Assembly (NCBI RefSeq): GCF_905220415.1
Contig: NC_059568.1
Coordinates: 13,764,001-13,828,000, forward strand
Direction: 5' to 3'
From: Colias croceus
Lineage: Eukaryota > Arthropoda > Insecta > Lepidoptera > Pieridae
Length of the DNA: 64,000 bases
The translations under genes were made by a program, and so were the position numbers. Positions within the stretch are counted from its first letter, which is position 1. The number at the start of each line of letters is the position of its first letter. Below the pieces are notes generated by a model. It worked only from the letters and a program-made list of their open reading frames with translations. It was not told the DNA's origin and did no database searches. This document shows, one piece after another, positions 46,121 through 57,115 of this stretch.

Positions 46121-46980
46121 TTACTTAAAATACATATAGACATAATATACAATACATTCAGCTATTATAACTAGTAGCTCAATGATTCAATATTAAAATT
46201 TTTAGTTGGTGTTAATTCATTTAACATTTTACATAGACATTTCTGTTTTTCATGAAGTTATATATTATAATAATTGTGATTATAATAATATTTTCGTAGT
46301 CATAAATGGACCTATTTATGCAAACAGGGACCAACCTACATTTTTTGTGAAATTGAGATATTATGTAGGTACACAAATAGTGTTAAAAAAACGTTTTCAA
46401 CCTTCTCAAAAAATTTGGTAGAGCTTTGATTACTGTAAGTACAGTTTTTTACATGTCAATTGCGGAACCAACCCAATTTCGCCAACTTTCACTAAGTATG
46501 CAAGATGGAACCAAAGTTGGTTGGTTCTATTTTATCACAAAAAGCTTCATTAGTTTTCAAGGTTAACTAGAACCAACTGACTTTGGTCCTTGTTTGCAAA
46601 ATGAAATTTCTCGGCCTTTAAGTTAGCAAATGGCTTGGTTCTATATTGAATTTGATTTATATGTTCTATTTATTTAACTCCAATCATGTTTTTATTATAA
46701 AAAGCACTAAATAAAAATTGTACCATCTAGCGCGAAAAGAACGAACGTTACCGAAATCCTGTATTCCATAATAAGATGCGTTCATGTCTGTCAATAATTG
46801 TGAAATGTATGATAATTATTTTTAACAATGTAATATATTTTTTTTAATATACAAATTATGTTTTTAATATTTAATTTAAATAAAACTAAAAACTTAAAAT
46901 ATTTTAAGTATTCTTAAAAGTTTCGATATGTGCAAAATAATAATTACTTTTAAAACTCGGTTACTAATTCAGGAAGTGGA
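46121..46980. other. Intergenic DNA upstream of Vap33
   Basis: An imperfect 19-bp inverted repeat (ccaaagttggttggttcta at 46511-46529 against 46568-46586) lies in a stretch rich in GAACC/GGTTC. Nothing else was recognised. Confidence 0.4.
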
Positions 46981-47109
46981 AAGAGAACGCATGCGCAATG
47001 CGCATGTCGTATTCGGTCGTTCCTCGTTCAATGTGGCCGACAACGCAGAATTAAGATTTTCTTGTTCGTCTAATTTTTACCAGTAACAACGTAATATAAT
47101 AAAAAAAAA
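46981..47109 (+). promoter_or_regulatory. Vap33 promoter/5' UTR with NRF-1/ewg-type palindrome
   Basis: cgcatgcgcaatgcgcatg at 46989-47007 contains the GCGCATGCG-type core bound by NRF-1/erect wing. It lies in a short stretch with more CpG than its surroundings, about 100 bp before the ATG. No TATA box. This is typical of a housekeeping promoter; the binding factor is inferred. Confidence 0.5.
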
Positions 47110-47161
47110 ATGCCGAACCAAGTTTTGACTATAGAACCACAAAATGAGCTGAAGTTTAGAG
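47110..47161 (+). CDS. Vap33: Vap33 exon 1
   Basis: MPNQVLTIEPQNELKFR plus one base of Gly, donor GTGAGT. The start is the first ATG after an A-run and the only one in frame with the MSP domain. Confidence 0.93.
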
Positions 47162-50100
47162 GTGAGTAACTTATCTTTTTACAGTACGAAGATTAGAACA
47201 CCCGCATTGAAACTTGGGCAACATAGGTCATGTTAACTGCTGACAAATGGAGATTTCTATTTCCAGATATCGGCATTTTGTCGGGGTGCGGCTTTGACAT
47301 AGTTATTTATTTATGCAATATAGTCTTTCATATTCATATATCTAGTTAACAAATAGTTTTTTCCGTGTCAAATAAGGGTAAAAACGTTACGACAGCCGAA
47401 CATAAGTATGTCGGCAGTACCGTCGATTGATTGATTAGCAGGGTCCATCTTCGAAAAAAAGTCATAAACATATAAAAAAATATAATAAGTACAAAATAAA
47501 CATTGTTATAGAGTTTACTATTTTTTTCACATGAACCAAGAAGTTGTTCAAGTTTTCATTTTACGGCCATGGGTAGTTTATTATTTAATTTTTGTCACCT
47601 ATGTTCTGAAATATAAATCAAGAGGAAAGAATATACCTACCTACTTATATTTCAACTTAAGTCTTTCTTCATTCTTCTCCACACGTAACAAAATCATAAT
47701 GATAACAAATTGAGAAAGAATTATTAATAGTATTTTAAAATAAAGAAAACCAATAATTATCTGCACTACATTCTTGTGTATTTCTTTAATTCAGAATTCT
47801 GATTCAGGTTAATTTAATATTCAATATTTTGTATATTTTTAGTCTTAAGACTAAAAATATACAAAATATTGAATGTTCCATCAATATAATTTCTTCATTC
47901 TACTCCACACGTAACTAAATCATAATGATAACAAATTGAGAAAGAATTTAGTATTTTAAAATAAAGAAAACCAATTATCTGCACTACATTCTTGTGTATT
48001 TCTTTTATTCAGAATTCTGATTCAGGTTAATTTAATATTGAATGTTCCATCAATATAATTCAAATTGTTTGAATGTGTGTTAGTTTAAAACAGTTAGTAT
48101 TTAATAAAATATCCTGTGGTGGCGTTATAACATTTTATGCATATTACATTTTGTCTGAAAATTATATTTGGCAAATTGTTTATAAAATATAAAACTTATG
48201 GAAAATCTTTAAAGTTAAGTTTGATGCATCATATAATTATGTATATGAAATTATAAACTAGCCTTTTCTACTGAATCATTTAACTGTATGGACTGGTAGT
48301 TCTAAGATTTAATATTGTAAACATCCCATCTGATAAACAAATACCTCTATATCTTTATTAATATACAAGTTCTTAAGTAATATTAATTTATAAGATACCA
48401 GTGTTTGAAACATTTATTAAAACACATAAAATGTAAATCATACATGGTCCCCACAAATATTATGTGTGTATCTATTTAAAACATTAACTAGAGAATGTGA
48501 GAAAGATAATTATTATACATATGAAATATTCTACTATTCTAATTTTTATAAATATGTGAAGAAAGCTATTGCAAATCTTATAATATTTTTCAAAAGTTTA
48601 CTTTATAACAGATTTCCACAATAAATATTATGTATGTATAACATAAAGCTAACAAGCTTTTCAAGTACCAGTCATCTAGATAATAAATATCTAGATAATA
48701 GTCTTTGCTCTGAGTAATGTTATACATCATTACATAGTTTATATTTCAAATAAATTTTGCTTGAACGTTGAAATATTAAGTCTCAATGAATCACCAAGTA
48801 CATATTATTACATATTCAACACTTCTTATGTTACACAATAGTGTTTGGAATTTGTTTGTTTCATATGGTGTGATATTCTGTGGAATTCAATACTTTTAAA
48901 ACTTGGTAAAGGTGAGGAACCATTGATGTACCCATAAAAGTTTAGATTAGCGCTAGTAAAAATAACTCCCTGTATATAACTAACACACATATTATTTGAG
49001 TTGACATATTTATTTGTATATTATGTATATTGTATTGTATGTTGGACCCCGTGTTACCAATGCAGACAATTCGGAGGGCAACAGTTTTTATTATTGAAAT
49101 TTTTAGTTGATTTTTCAGGGCTATTTGAACAGGGGTACACTACTTATATGAAGCTGACAAACCCCACCAATGATACGGTACTGTTTAAGATCAAAACAAC
49201 AGCACCCAAAAAGTATTATGTGCGCCCCAACTCGGGTTTACTTGAGCCCAATGACACAGTTGATATTGCAAGTGAGTTATCAAGCTTTTTTATTATCTAA
49301 ATTAGTTAAAGAATGTACAACAAAAGTCACTGAAATAATGCAAGTCAGGACTGCATTAATAACAATATTCCAATTGTTCTAGTTACCCCTCAGCCCGTTT
49401 ACGTTGATTCGAACGAGAAACATAAGCATAAGTTTATGGTCCAGAGCGTTATTGCCCCAGAAGGCAAGACCAACATTGAACAAGTGGTGAGTAAACTTCC
49501 TTATTAATTGACATTTTTATGTATATTGATTGTATTGGAAGATATTTGTCTCTTAGAATGCTCAAGAAAATTAAATTGAATAATATAAAATGTATGGTAT
49601 AAATCGAATTAAGTCCCTTTGTTACTGAAAAAGTTACTTTCCCAACCGTTACATACATACAGCTCACAAACCAAATATAGCAAATTGTATTGTAAAAATT
49701 ATATAAAAACATGAATTTATTTCATAACTAAATCATAATTAAATGTCTAATAGTCACGTGTCTTTTCAGTGGAAGGAGATAAGTCCCGATCAGCTCATGG
49801 ATTACAAATTACGCTGCGTATTCGAAACTCCCCGAGGAACTAATCTCAATGTATGTAATTTATATATTTTTTACGAAAAATCATCCATTTCCATGTTATA
49901 AGCAAAAAAAAAAGTTTTAAAATCAACAAATCTATTGTAAAGTACATAAAGTCTCGTCTTTTATGCACCATGATTACACCTATTACTCAGAACTGTCGTG
50001 AAAATAAACAAACAGCAAATTGTATGTTCGATAAAGATTGACTAGTAAGGGCGTTTACACACAGGACGCGGGCGACAATGCCGCCCAAAACGAAGTCACT

Positions 50101-53100
50101 AAAAAACGCGTAGCTGTCGCCGAAGAAGCGAAGCCGTCCAACGCGTCGCATTCCTCCTCCAAGGTATTTTTGCACGCTTGTCAAAGAGTTCCCCTCATTT
50201 TGTTTATTTTTTTTTGTACAAAGGGGAACTCTGCAATGTAACCTTAACTGTAGTGGACGGCTTTTTAATGTTTTTTTTTTTGCCTAATATCTAACCCATT
50301 GAACTAATCATTCATTCATTTTATTCGACATTCCATACGCTCGTATTGTTGGTTGTTGTTCGTTGGGAATCGTTATCGTAAAATGAATGTTTGAACACCT
50401 ACGTCCAGAGTGTCAGAACTTAGTACATATATGTGTTTCTGTTCACAATGTATGTCAAACCTGTATGGCTAATTTTGCACGAGAACGTATATTTTGCTAT
50501 TGTATTTTTCAATTGTAACAAATTAACGGTTTATAGCTTTGGACTATGATTACGAAGTCGTAGGTAACAATTTATGTACAAATGGTAGTTGTAAACTTAC
50601 AAGGAAAATGCATACATATTTTATCAGGTTTGATTTATGTTATTGAGGTAATTGGAGGATGTTTTAATTTCGGTTCGTATCGTTTTTGGCGGATAATCAT
50701 AATTTACATACGTGGTTAATTGTATTGCATGGTCCAGACCGACAGCATTATGCACGCATTGGCATTTGTAACAATTCTTACAGGAGGCTGTAGAAGGTTT
50801 CATCCAGAACGAAGCAAAGCGGAGGGATGAGGGCCCCGCCGATTCTAGTAGCGGCAAAACGGTATCAGGATTTTATAAGACTTATTAGGGCGCGTTCAGA
50901 CTGAGCGGCGCTTCGTTTATTTTATGAAAATAAATCGCGTAGAAAATGTCAAATAAATTGGGTATAAAAAAGTCGATGACGTAATGGTAAACGGCCGCGC
51001 AGTCTGCACGCGCCCTAAGACAACTCAAACACGAAGGTGAATTAGTATCGAAACCGTTGAAAGCACAATTTTTTCCACTGTTCCGTTCATAGCTAATAAG
51101 TTTCGATAAAGCAGACTGAGTCATGGCCAGGGATTTACGAGTCGGCTATATAACGTTTCATTCATCGTGCATTGCGGGATAGCGTATTTCAGCACAATGT
51201 GACCGTTCAATAATAATTAAATGGCTTTTTAGACGCAAGCTTTTCAATATTCGATTGTTGCACATGTCTCAATGTCCCGTTAAACCTTATTTGCTGCATG
51301 TACCTATATTTTTATTTGCGATTCGTTAGAAGGAGCCCGTTTGTGTGTATGTGTGTAGATGTTTATTGTCACTATGTTTGATTACAGGCTTTCTCTAAGT
51401 CTGAAAACGTCGAGAGCGATTTGCAAAAAGCAACAAATGAAGTAATTCATTTGAGGGAGGAAGAAAGTAAATTAAGACATGAAAATCTGCGACTAAAGGT
51501 AAGATCGTGCGTCACGTGATGCTCTTTTGCGATGATTAAGGGAAATCGCCTGAATATCGTTTGATCAAGGCTGCCAAATTTTTTATCAACACATTACACA
51601 TTTCCTTAGGTACAAGTCTTAGATTCATAAAAAAACCTTTAAACATATCAATTAATTTTTATCCCTACACTTTCCTACACAATAATTATTACCTACACCA
51701 GTCTAGACGACAAATAACATTTATCAAGAAGTGTTACTAAGCAAATATAAAAAGCAGGTCATAATGAACGCCTCGTTATAAAAACAATATTGGTATTGAT
51801 TCGCGCTATCTGTTTCATTTAGCCTGAATGAGATCATACTTGGTACCAATAAAATAAAGTGGCTTCTAATCAATTGTTATATAACCGACAATATTGGTCA
51901 ATGCAAAATATTTTTCGCGGCTGTTACATAAGCTACATGAATATAAGTACTATACGAACACTTGGTTAAATTTAAAACATTTTGACGTAAAACAACACAC
52001 CGCACTCGAATAAAATACAATTACATGTTATATAGTGCATTAAGTACAATATAAAGTCAACCTATTTTTATGACGACTGTTACTAAACGGATAATAATTA
52101 AAAAAATATTAAATTGCAGCAGGTTAATTGTTTTAGATCACATTGACACAATTACCAAATATTAACTACTTAATGGGTTCTGGCTTAAAACTATCATATA
52201 ACTCTGCAGGCGCTGTACTAAAATAACTTGGAAATGATCTAATAGCTGCGCATTTTTGTATTATTAGCACCCGCCCACAGACCTAACGGTAAAAAGCTAG
52301 CCATTTTTTAGCAGAAAGGTAACTTTTAATTAGTGAAAAATCCTAGTTTTATTTACCTGCAAATACTGAGGGATTAGCTCCTGTTCATTAAATTAGCTAT
52401 GAGCGTCAAACAACGAAGTATTTTTATTTTAAAGACACAAGCTATGTGTAGGCGTGGCAAGTCTTATATTAAACTAGCTTTCCGCCGGCGGCTCCGCCCG
52501 CGGTTTCAAAGATAAACTCGCATAGATCCCGTTCCCGTGGAATTTCCGGGATAAAACCTATCCTATATTACTCGTGGATAATGTAGCTTTCGAATGGTGA
52601 AAGAATTTTTAAAATAGGTCCAGTAGTTTATGAGCCTATTCATTACAATCAAACAAACAAACAAAGTTTTCCTCTTTATAATATTAGTGTAGATACATAA
52701 TATTTTTCTTTTTACCTTATATATTTCAACCTTGATTTTAATTCACAGATTCATAATGTGCATGAAATACTGCAAGCTGTATAATTCCATATATCTATGA
52801 GTTGCAAAGCGAACTAATGTTATGTCATTATGTGTTGCATGACTATTGAGTCTGCGATTATGTTTCTGTTACTGTAATCAATGAAAATACTTTATTATAC
52901 CGCCTATCAACGAGACACACATGAGTTTATTTTAAAATATGTTACTAAGGAATGAAGTAAAAAGTATTAAAAAATAATAAAGTGAAAGTTAACAAATATA
53001 ACTACACATATTCTGTCTAAACTGTTTATTTCTAGTTCCTCTAAAATTACGAACGACTTAAGTTGTACTTGTACTAAATGATAAATATCGAAATTTAAAG

Positions 53101-56100
53101 ATAACTATATGTACATTTTAATTATAATTGCAAGCGATTTTATTTACGTGCCAGCGAAGCGATTTAATATAAGAAAAATATATTATAAGTATGTATTGCG
53201 TAAGTCGTATCTTTATTAAAAATATATATATTGTATCCGATGTGTTGTTTTTTTATTTAGAAACAAGATTTTTATCTAATTATCTTTTAATAAATAAATA
53301 AAAAAACTTGTCTCAAAATGTCAAACTCAAACATGACTTAAAGAAACAGCATTGAAAATCATTTTTGTTTAGATCTTTGTAAATATTGAGATAATTGTAT
53401 TATATCAAGATCATAATGCATAAGAATGATGTAATTCTATAGCTTACTATTCTCCTATATTAAAAACAACACATCGTAAAATTTTCTACATTTACCTTTA
53501 TTTTAATTGCATTTCGCGATTTATATCCACTTTATTAAGCTATGCTTTTTACTTTCAGTGTAATGTATATTATGAATCTGTGATAATTTTTCTTTATCTT
53601 TATGTAATTATTTATATTAACATATCGGTCAATTAGGGAAAGCTGGCATGTTCACAGTACTCACACTTATGCAATTTCACTTACAGTATGTTCAAAAATA
53701 AATGCGACTCTAGTTTCATTTTAGACTTGAATTGTAAAATGGGTGCGTTGTAGATAAATATATTATGCAAATATAATTATGAAAGCTCTCATAATTTACC
53801 TGTAAAATTATACTTTATAAGTAAATCAATTGATGAAGTTAATTATTTATTCTAATAATAATCAATTGGATAAAAGTATTAATAATCATTCAATTATCAA
53901 ATAATAATTAAATTTCAGGTCATAAAAACAATACAAATAACACGTGCGCTCACTCCCAACACACGGATGGTTGTTTTGATAATGATTTAAATAACGGACG
54001 TCTTCTGCAGTTGCGGAGCAGTCTTGTCCTGACTTTAGTCGAGTAAAGATATCTAAGAAATATTATATTTGTAGTAAGTACGTAATACCTCCGTAATACC
54101 TGAGCAGTGGTGGCTCAGTGGTGAGACCTCGGACTTCGAATCGATAAGTCCGTGGTTCGAGACCAGGCGAGCGGGCAGGAAATAAATTGATTTTTCAATT
54201 TATCTGCGCATGTTGTAACATCACCACTGCTCGAACGGTGAAGGAAAACATCGTGAGGAAACCGACATGTCGAAAAATTAAAAAGTTCGACGACATGTGT
54301 CATCCGCCAACCCGCACTTGGCCAGCGTGGTGGATTATGGCCTGTACCCTCATAGGAGGCCCGTGTCCCAGCAGTGGGAACGTATATGGGCTGATGATGA
54401 TGATGATGATGATGATGACGTAATACCTACCAATACGCGCTAACAAATATGTGTTACATGTTTATTGTATAATTTTCACACTATTGGTTTTAAACTCAAA
54501 CTCAAACATTTATACAATTAGACTTCTTCTAGAAGCACTTTTGAATCGTCTTAGCAGTTTAACAGTTTTAACATTTACCACCAATTCAGAGAGCAGTATC
54601 TAAAGAGAAGAAGAAGAATCTACTTAATCATACCTAATCGTAATCTTCTACTTCACTGAAACTTTCATCGCTCGAAGAACTCGCCGTCGGAATTTCTTAA
54701 TGTTATTATAAATGAGTCAGTGTAATTATCTACTTTTGGTTCTAATTGAATGTATTTTTCCTCATGTTCTTCTTCAAACTTTCTAATATTTTTTTTAATA
54801 ATGTGATAACTCTGATTATTAATTAGTAATTTGATTTTTGAAAAAAAAAATGCCGATTTTAGTCAAAATTTATATTTTTCTAACAAGATCCTTATCATCC
54901 AAATTTCCACCTTGGTGAGAAAAATTGACATTTCTAATGAAAATGAACAAAAAATTAAATGATTTTATTAAATACTGTAAAATAGTCTATAATTCTTCCA
55001 TTTACTGTATCACAAAATTCTTCATAGATTTTTAGATATTCGTAGGTACTACACCAATTACATCACCCTGTATTTATAAACAATTGCAAAATATGACACA
55101 TACATAGGCCGGGAGATACTGACACAAAATTTCGGGTCATTTGTAACAGAATGGCGGTTCTACAGAGGTCTTATTACGCAATGACTAAAAGAAAAATGAT
55201 GGTCAGAACGCTGGTACCGGCGGACTAGTCGCGTGGGCGTTAGTCGAACTCGTCGTATAAATAGCGAAAGTCAAACGATTTGTAACACAAAAATTTTAGA
55301 ATTTACCGATAGCCCATAAAAAAGATGTAGTCCGCCGGTACCAGCGTTCTGACCATCATTTTTCTTTTTGTCATTGCGTACTAAGACCCTTCTAGACCGC
55401 CATCCTGTTACAAATGACCCGAAATTTTGTGTCAGTATCTCCCGGCCTAACATGTGCAATGTGTAAATGTGTTGACGTTCCAGCGTTCTATACATGCAAT
55501 TATTGATATAAACATACATCCTTCTTCTCAAAAGCTATCGCGCTTTGATGATAAAAAATAAAATACAATACATATAGGAAAATTCTTTGAACATCTATGC
55601 TATGCTAATAATATAAGAGCTAAAATTTTGTTTGTATGCTTGAACGCGCTAGTCTCAGGAACAAAAGAGTCGGATTTGAAATTTGACTGTTACATAGTCC
55701 ATTTATCGAGAAAAGCTATAACTCATCACGCTAAGACCTATAAGAGCCGAGCAATGCGGGTAAAACCGCGGGACATAGTTAATAATAAAATGCATTCATA
55801 ATATTACAGTAAATGCATAATTTTAATGTGATAACCACTGTGATATTTCACTAAACACAATTCTATGACTAAGACAGAGATAAAAAATGCACAGATATTG
55901 TAATAGATAATACTAATGTTATTTATATAATCTACATTCTAACTCAAATATTTATTTATTCAATTAGACTTCTTTTAGAAGCACTTTTCATTACATATTT
56001 TTAACATTTACCACCGATTCGGAAAGCAGTATCTACGGAGAAGAACCGACAAGAAACTCCATAGTTAGGACAATAATTAATATGAATTCTTAATGTATTC

Positions 56101-57115
56101 TAATCATGTTTTCCAAACAAAAAATCATAAGTACTCAAAAAAGAGTTCATTATACAAACACAATATTTTAAATGAACATTTTCAGCACGCTATATAAGAT
56201 ATATAGCGTGCTGAAAATGTTCATTTAAAATATTGTGTTAAATATCTGTAAAGAAAACTAAGTGTCCATATCACCTTGATTTATTTTGATTTTAATTTAT
56301 TGAAAAGACAAAATATATTTATTCAATTACAATTCTACTTGAAGCACTTAAAATCGTGAAAATAATATAGTTTAGCCATTTACATTTATGCACTACACTA
56401 CACTGAGAACAATATCATACACAAACAATCAGAAAATTAGAAGACTTCTTACATTTGAAAGCCGAGTAAAAATCTCTTAAAAAACGTGTGTTAGATAGTG
56501 ACTGTGAGTTAATAAATATATCTCAGATAATGTTACATCTTAAAATGTTAAGCAGCTTTTTAAGGGCTCCTGCACTAGGCACTGCCTGTCCTTTGTTTTT
56601 GTATTGTTTTGATGTCATAGATTGATGTATTTTGCTGTCGTAGATTATACGTTTATAAATGTTTGGTGTTATAGACGATAAGTTTAAACACGTTGATGTT
56701 ATAGATAGATGGTTTATATGTTTCGTTTTTATAAATATTTGTATTTGTGCATACTAAACAGGATTATTGAAGTGAAACTTTTTAGGCGCGTTGAGACCAA
56801 AATTTCAAGGTCGCGTCATGGCAATACCTTCTCGTCATGGCGTCGATTTTGGTATCTTTGAATCTTGTCATTGAAGTTTCACTTCTGACACGTGTGCTCG
56901 GCACACACGCTCTTTTTGTGTGGCGCGTGTTTATGTTGGGTGTGGTGTTGCAGGAGGAATTGCTGCGCCTGCACCAGCAGGTGGGCGGCGAGCAGCTGCA
57001 GCGCGGGCACTCGTACGGGCCCGAGAAGAAGGAGCAGGTGGCGCTGATGCCGTGGCTCGCCATCGCCATCGGCATGGCGCTGCTCGGCATCATCATCGGC
57101 AAATTCTTCATGTGA
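47110..57115 (+). CDS. Vap33: VAMP-associated protein (VAP-A/B orthologue), complete, eight exons
   Basis: VAP is a tail-anchored ER protein whose MSP domain binds FFAT motifs at membrane contact sites. Exons 47110-47161, 49119-49271, 49383-49486, 49770-49850, 50065-50163, 50784-50861, 51388-51498 and 56954-57115 join in phase to 279 residues (253 without exon 6, 220 without exons 5 and 6). The MSP domain is residues 5-130: LTIEPQNELKFRG, KLTNPTNDTVLFKIKTTAPK, KYYVRPNSG (Pro54 equals the human VAPB P56 of ALS8), HKHKFMVQS, W-K-E and DYKLRCVFETP. Exon 7 is a heptad-rich coiled coil, VIHLREEESKLRHENLRLK. The last exon ends in a membrane anchor, about residues 260-278 (WLAIAIGMALLGIIIGKFF). All key residues look intact. 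Confidence 0.96.
47665..48062 (+). repeat. Tandem duplication with a perfect palindrome in one unit
   Basis: 47665-47890 and 47891-48062 are two copies of one unit (ttcttcattct..., ttctgattcaggttaattta, gttccatcaatataatt). Copy 1 carries an extra palindrome at 47819-47874 that copy 2 lacks. In Vap33 intron 1. Confidence 0.88.
49119..49271 (+). CDS. Vap33: Vap33 exon 2 (MSP core)
   Basis: 153 nt after GATTTTTCAG, including KIKTTAPKKYYVRPNSG, the conserved FFAT-binding face. Confidence 0.96.
49383..49486 (+). CDS. Vap33: Vap33 exon 3
   Basis: 104 nt between TTGTTCTAG and GTGAGT, encoding TPQPVYVDSNEKHKHKFMVQ and SVIAPEGKTNIEQV. Confidence 0.95.
49770..49850 (+). CDS. Vap33: Vap33 exon 4 (end of MSP)
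   Basis: 27 codons, WKEISPDQLMDYKLRCVFET and PRGTNLN, donor GTATGT. Confidence 0.95.
50065..50163 (+). CDS. Vap33: Vap33 exon 5 (linker, possible cassette)
   Basis: 33 codons in phase 0, DAGDNAAQNEVTKKRVAVAE..., ending HSSSK; disordered linker. The donor gtattt is weaker than the others, so skipping is plausible. Confidence 0.8.
50784..50861 (+). CDS. Vap33: Vap33 exon 6 (linker, possible cassette)
   Basis: 26 codons in phase 0 (EAVEGFIQNEAKRRDEG, then PADSSSGKT) between TTCTTACAG and the weak donor gtatca. I know of no counterpart in fly Vap33, so it is probably an optional exon. Confidence 0.7.
51388..51498 (+). CDS. Vap33: Vap33 exon 7 (coiled coil)
   Basis: 37 codons with leucines at heptad spacing in the second half; donor GTAAGA. 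Confidence 0.93.
52473..52693 (-). mobile_element. Lep1-type Helitron, minus orientation
   Basis: It starts actagctttccgccggcggc and includes 'atcccgttcccgtggaattt' and ggtccagtagtttatgagcc. It ends ttataatattagtgtaga. In Vap33 intron 7. Confidence 0.78.
52694..54080. other. Vap33 intron 7 sequence, nothing recognised
   Basis: Very AT-rich intronic DNA. No exon, RNA gene or repeat end was recognised. Confidence 0.45.
54102..54418 (+). mobile_element. tRNA-derived SINE with (TGA)n tail
   Basis: The head has an A box (tggctcagtgg) and a B box (ggttcgagacc). The body contains 'gtgaggaaaccgacatgtcg' and the LINE-like 3' part cccagcagtgggaacgtata, ending in (tga)n. A 10-bp target duplication cgtaatacct lies at 54092-54101 and 54419-54428; a third copy at 54081-54090 predates or stutters it. 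The SINE is complete. Confidence 0.9.
54480..54680 (+). repeat. Dispersed repeat (tcaattagacttcttctagaag family), copy 1
   Basis: It shares caattagacttctt-tagaagcactttt, catttaccaccaattcagag and gcagtatct with 55935-56080, and more weakly with 56290-56470. It is probably the 3' end of a lepidopteran LINE. Confidence 0.55.
55107..55447. mobile_element. Foldback MITE with arms of about 120 bp
   Basis: Left arm 55107-55226 starts ggccgggagatactgacaca; the right arm 55330-55447 is its near-exact reverse complement around a loop of about 100 bp. TA duplications lie at 55105-55106 and 55448-55449. No ORF. Confidence 0.87.
55603..55780 (+). mobile_element. Helitron-like repeat
   Basis: Related to 17161-17340: 'cttgaacgcgctagtctcag', catttatcgag, atcacgctaagacc and a decayed end (gcgggtaaaaccgcgggaca then tagtt). 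Confidence 0.6.
55935..56080 (+). repeat. Dispersed repeat, copy 2
   Basis: Contains tcaattagacttcttttaga, catttaccaccgattcgga and gcagtatctacggagaagaa. This is the best preserved of three copies in Vap33 intron 7. Confidence 0.6.
56157..56239. repeat. Perfect inverted repeat, 40-nt arms, 3-nt loop
   Basis: Arms 56157-56196 and 56200-56239 are exact reverse complements around aga. The arm includes ttcagcacgctatata. It joins two intronic segments without obvious transposon ends. Confidence 0.95.
56290..56470 (+). repeat. Dispersed repeat, copy 3 (decayed)
   Basis: It shares tttattcaatta, acttgaagcactt and a degraded tail with copies 1 and 2. Confidence 0.4.
56954..57115 (+). CDS. Vap33: Vap33 exon 8 (membrane anchor)
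   Basis: 54 codons including TGA after GTGTTGCAG. It is strikingly GC-rich at third positions compared with the other exons. An aataaa overlaps the stop (57115-57120), but the 3' UTR probably runs farther. Confidence 0.95.
   Translation, partial: EELLRLHQQVGGEQLQRGHSYGPEKKEQVALMPWLAIAIGMALLGIIIGKFFM

Noticed and set aside
49449..49712. 87-codon minus-strand frame across a Vap33 exon
   Set aside because: Antisense shadow of Vap33 exon 3 and its intron.
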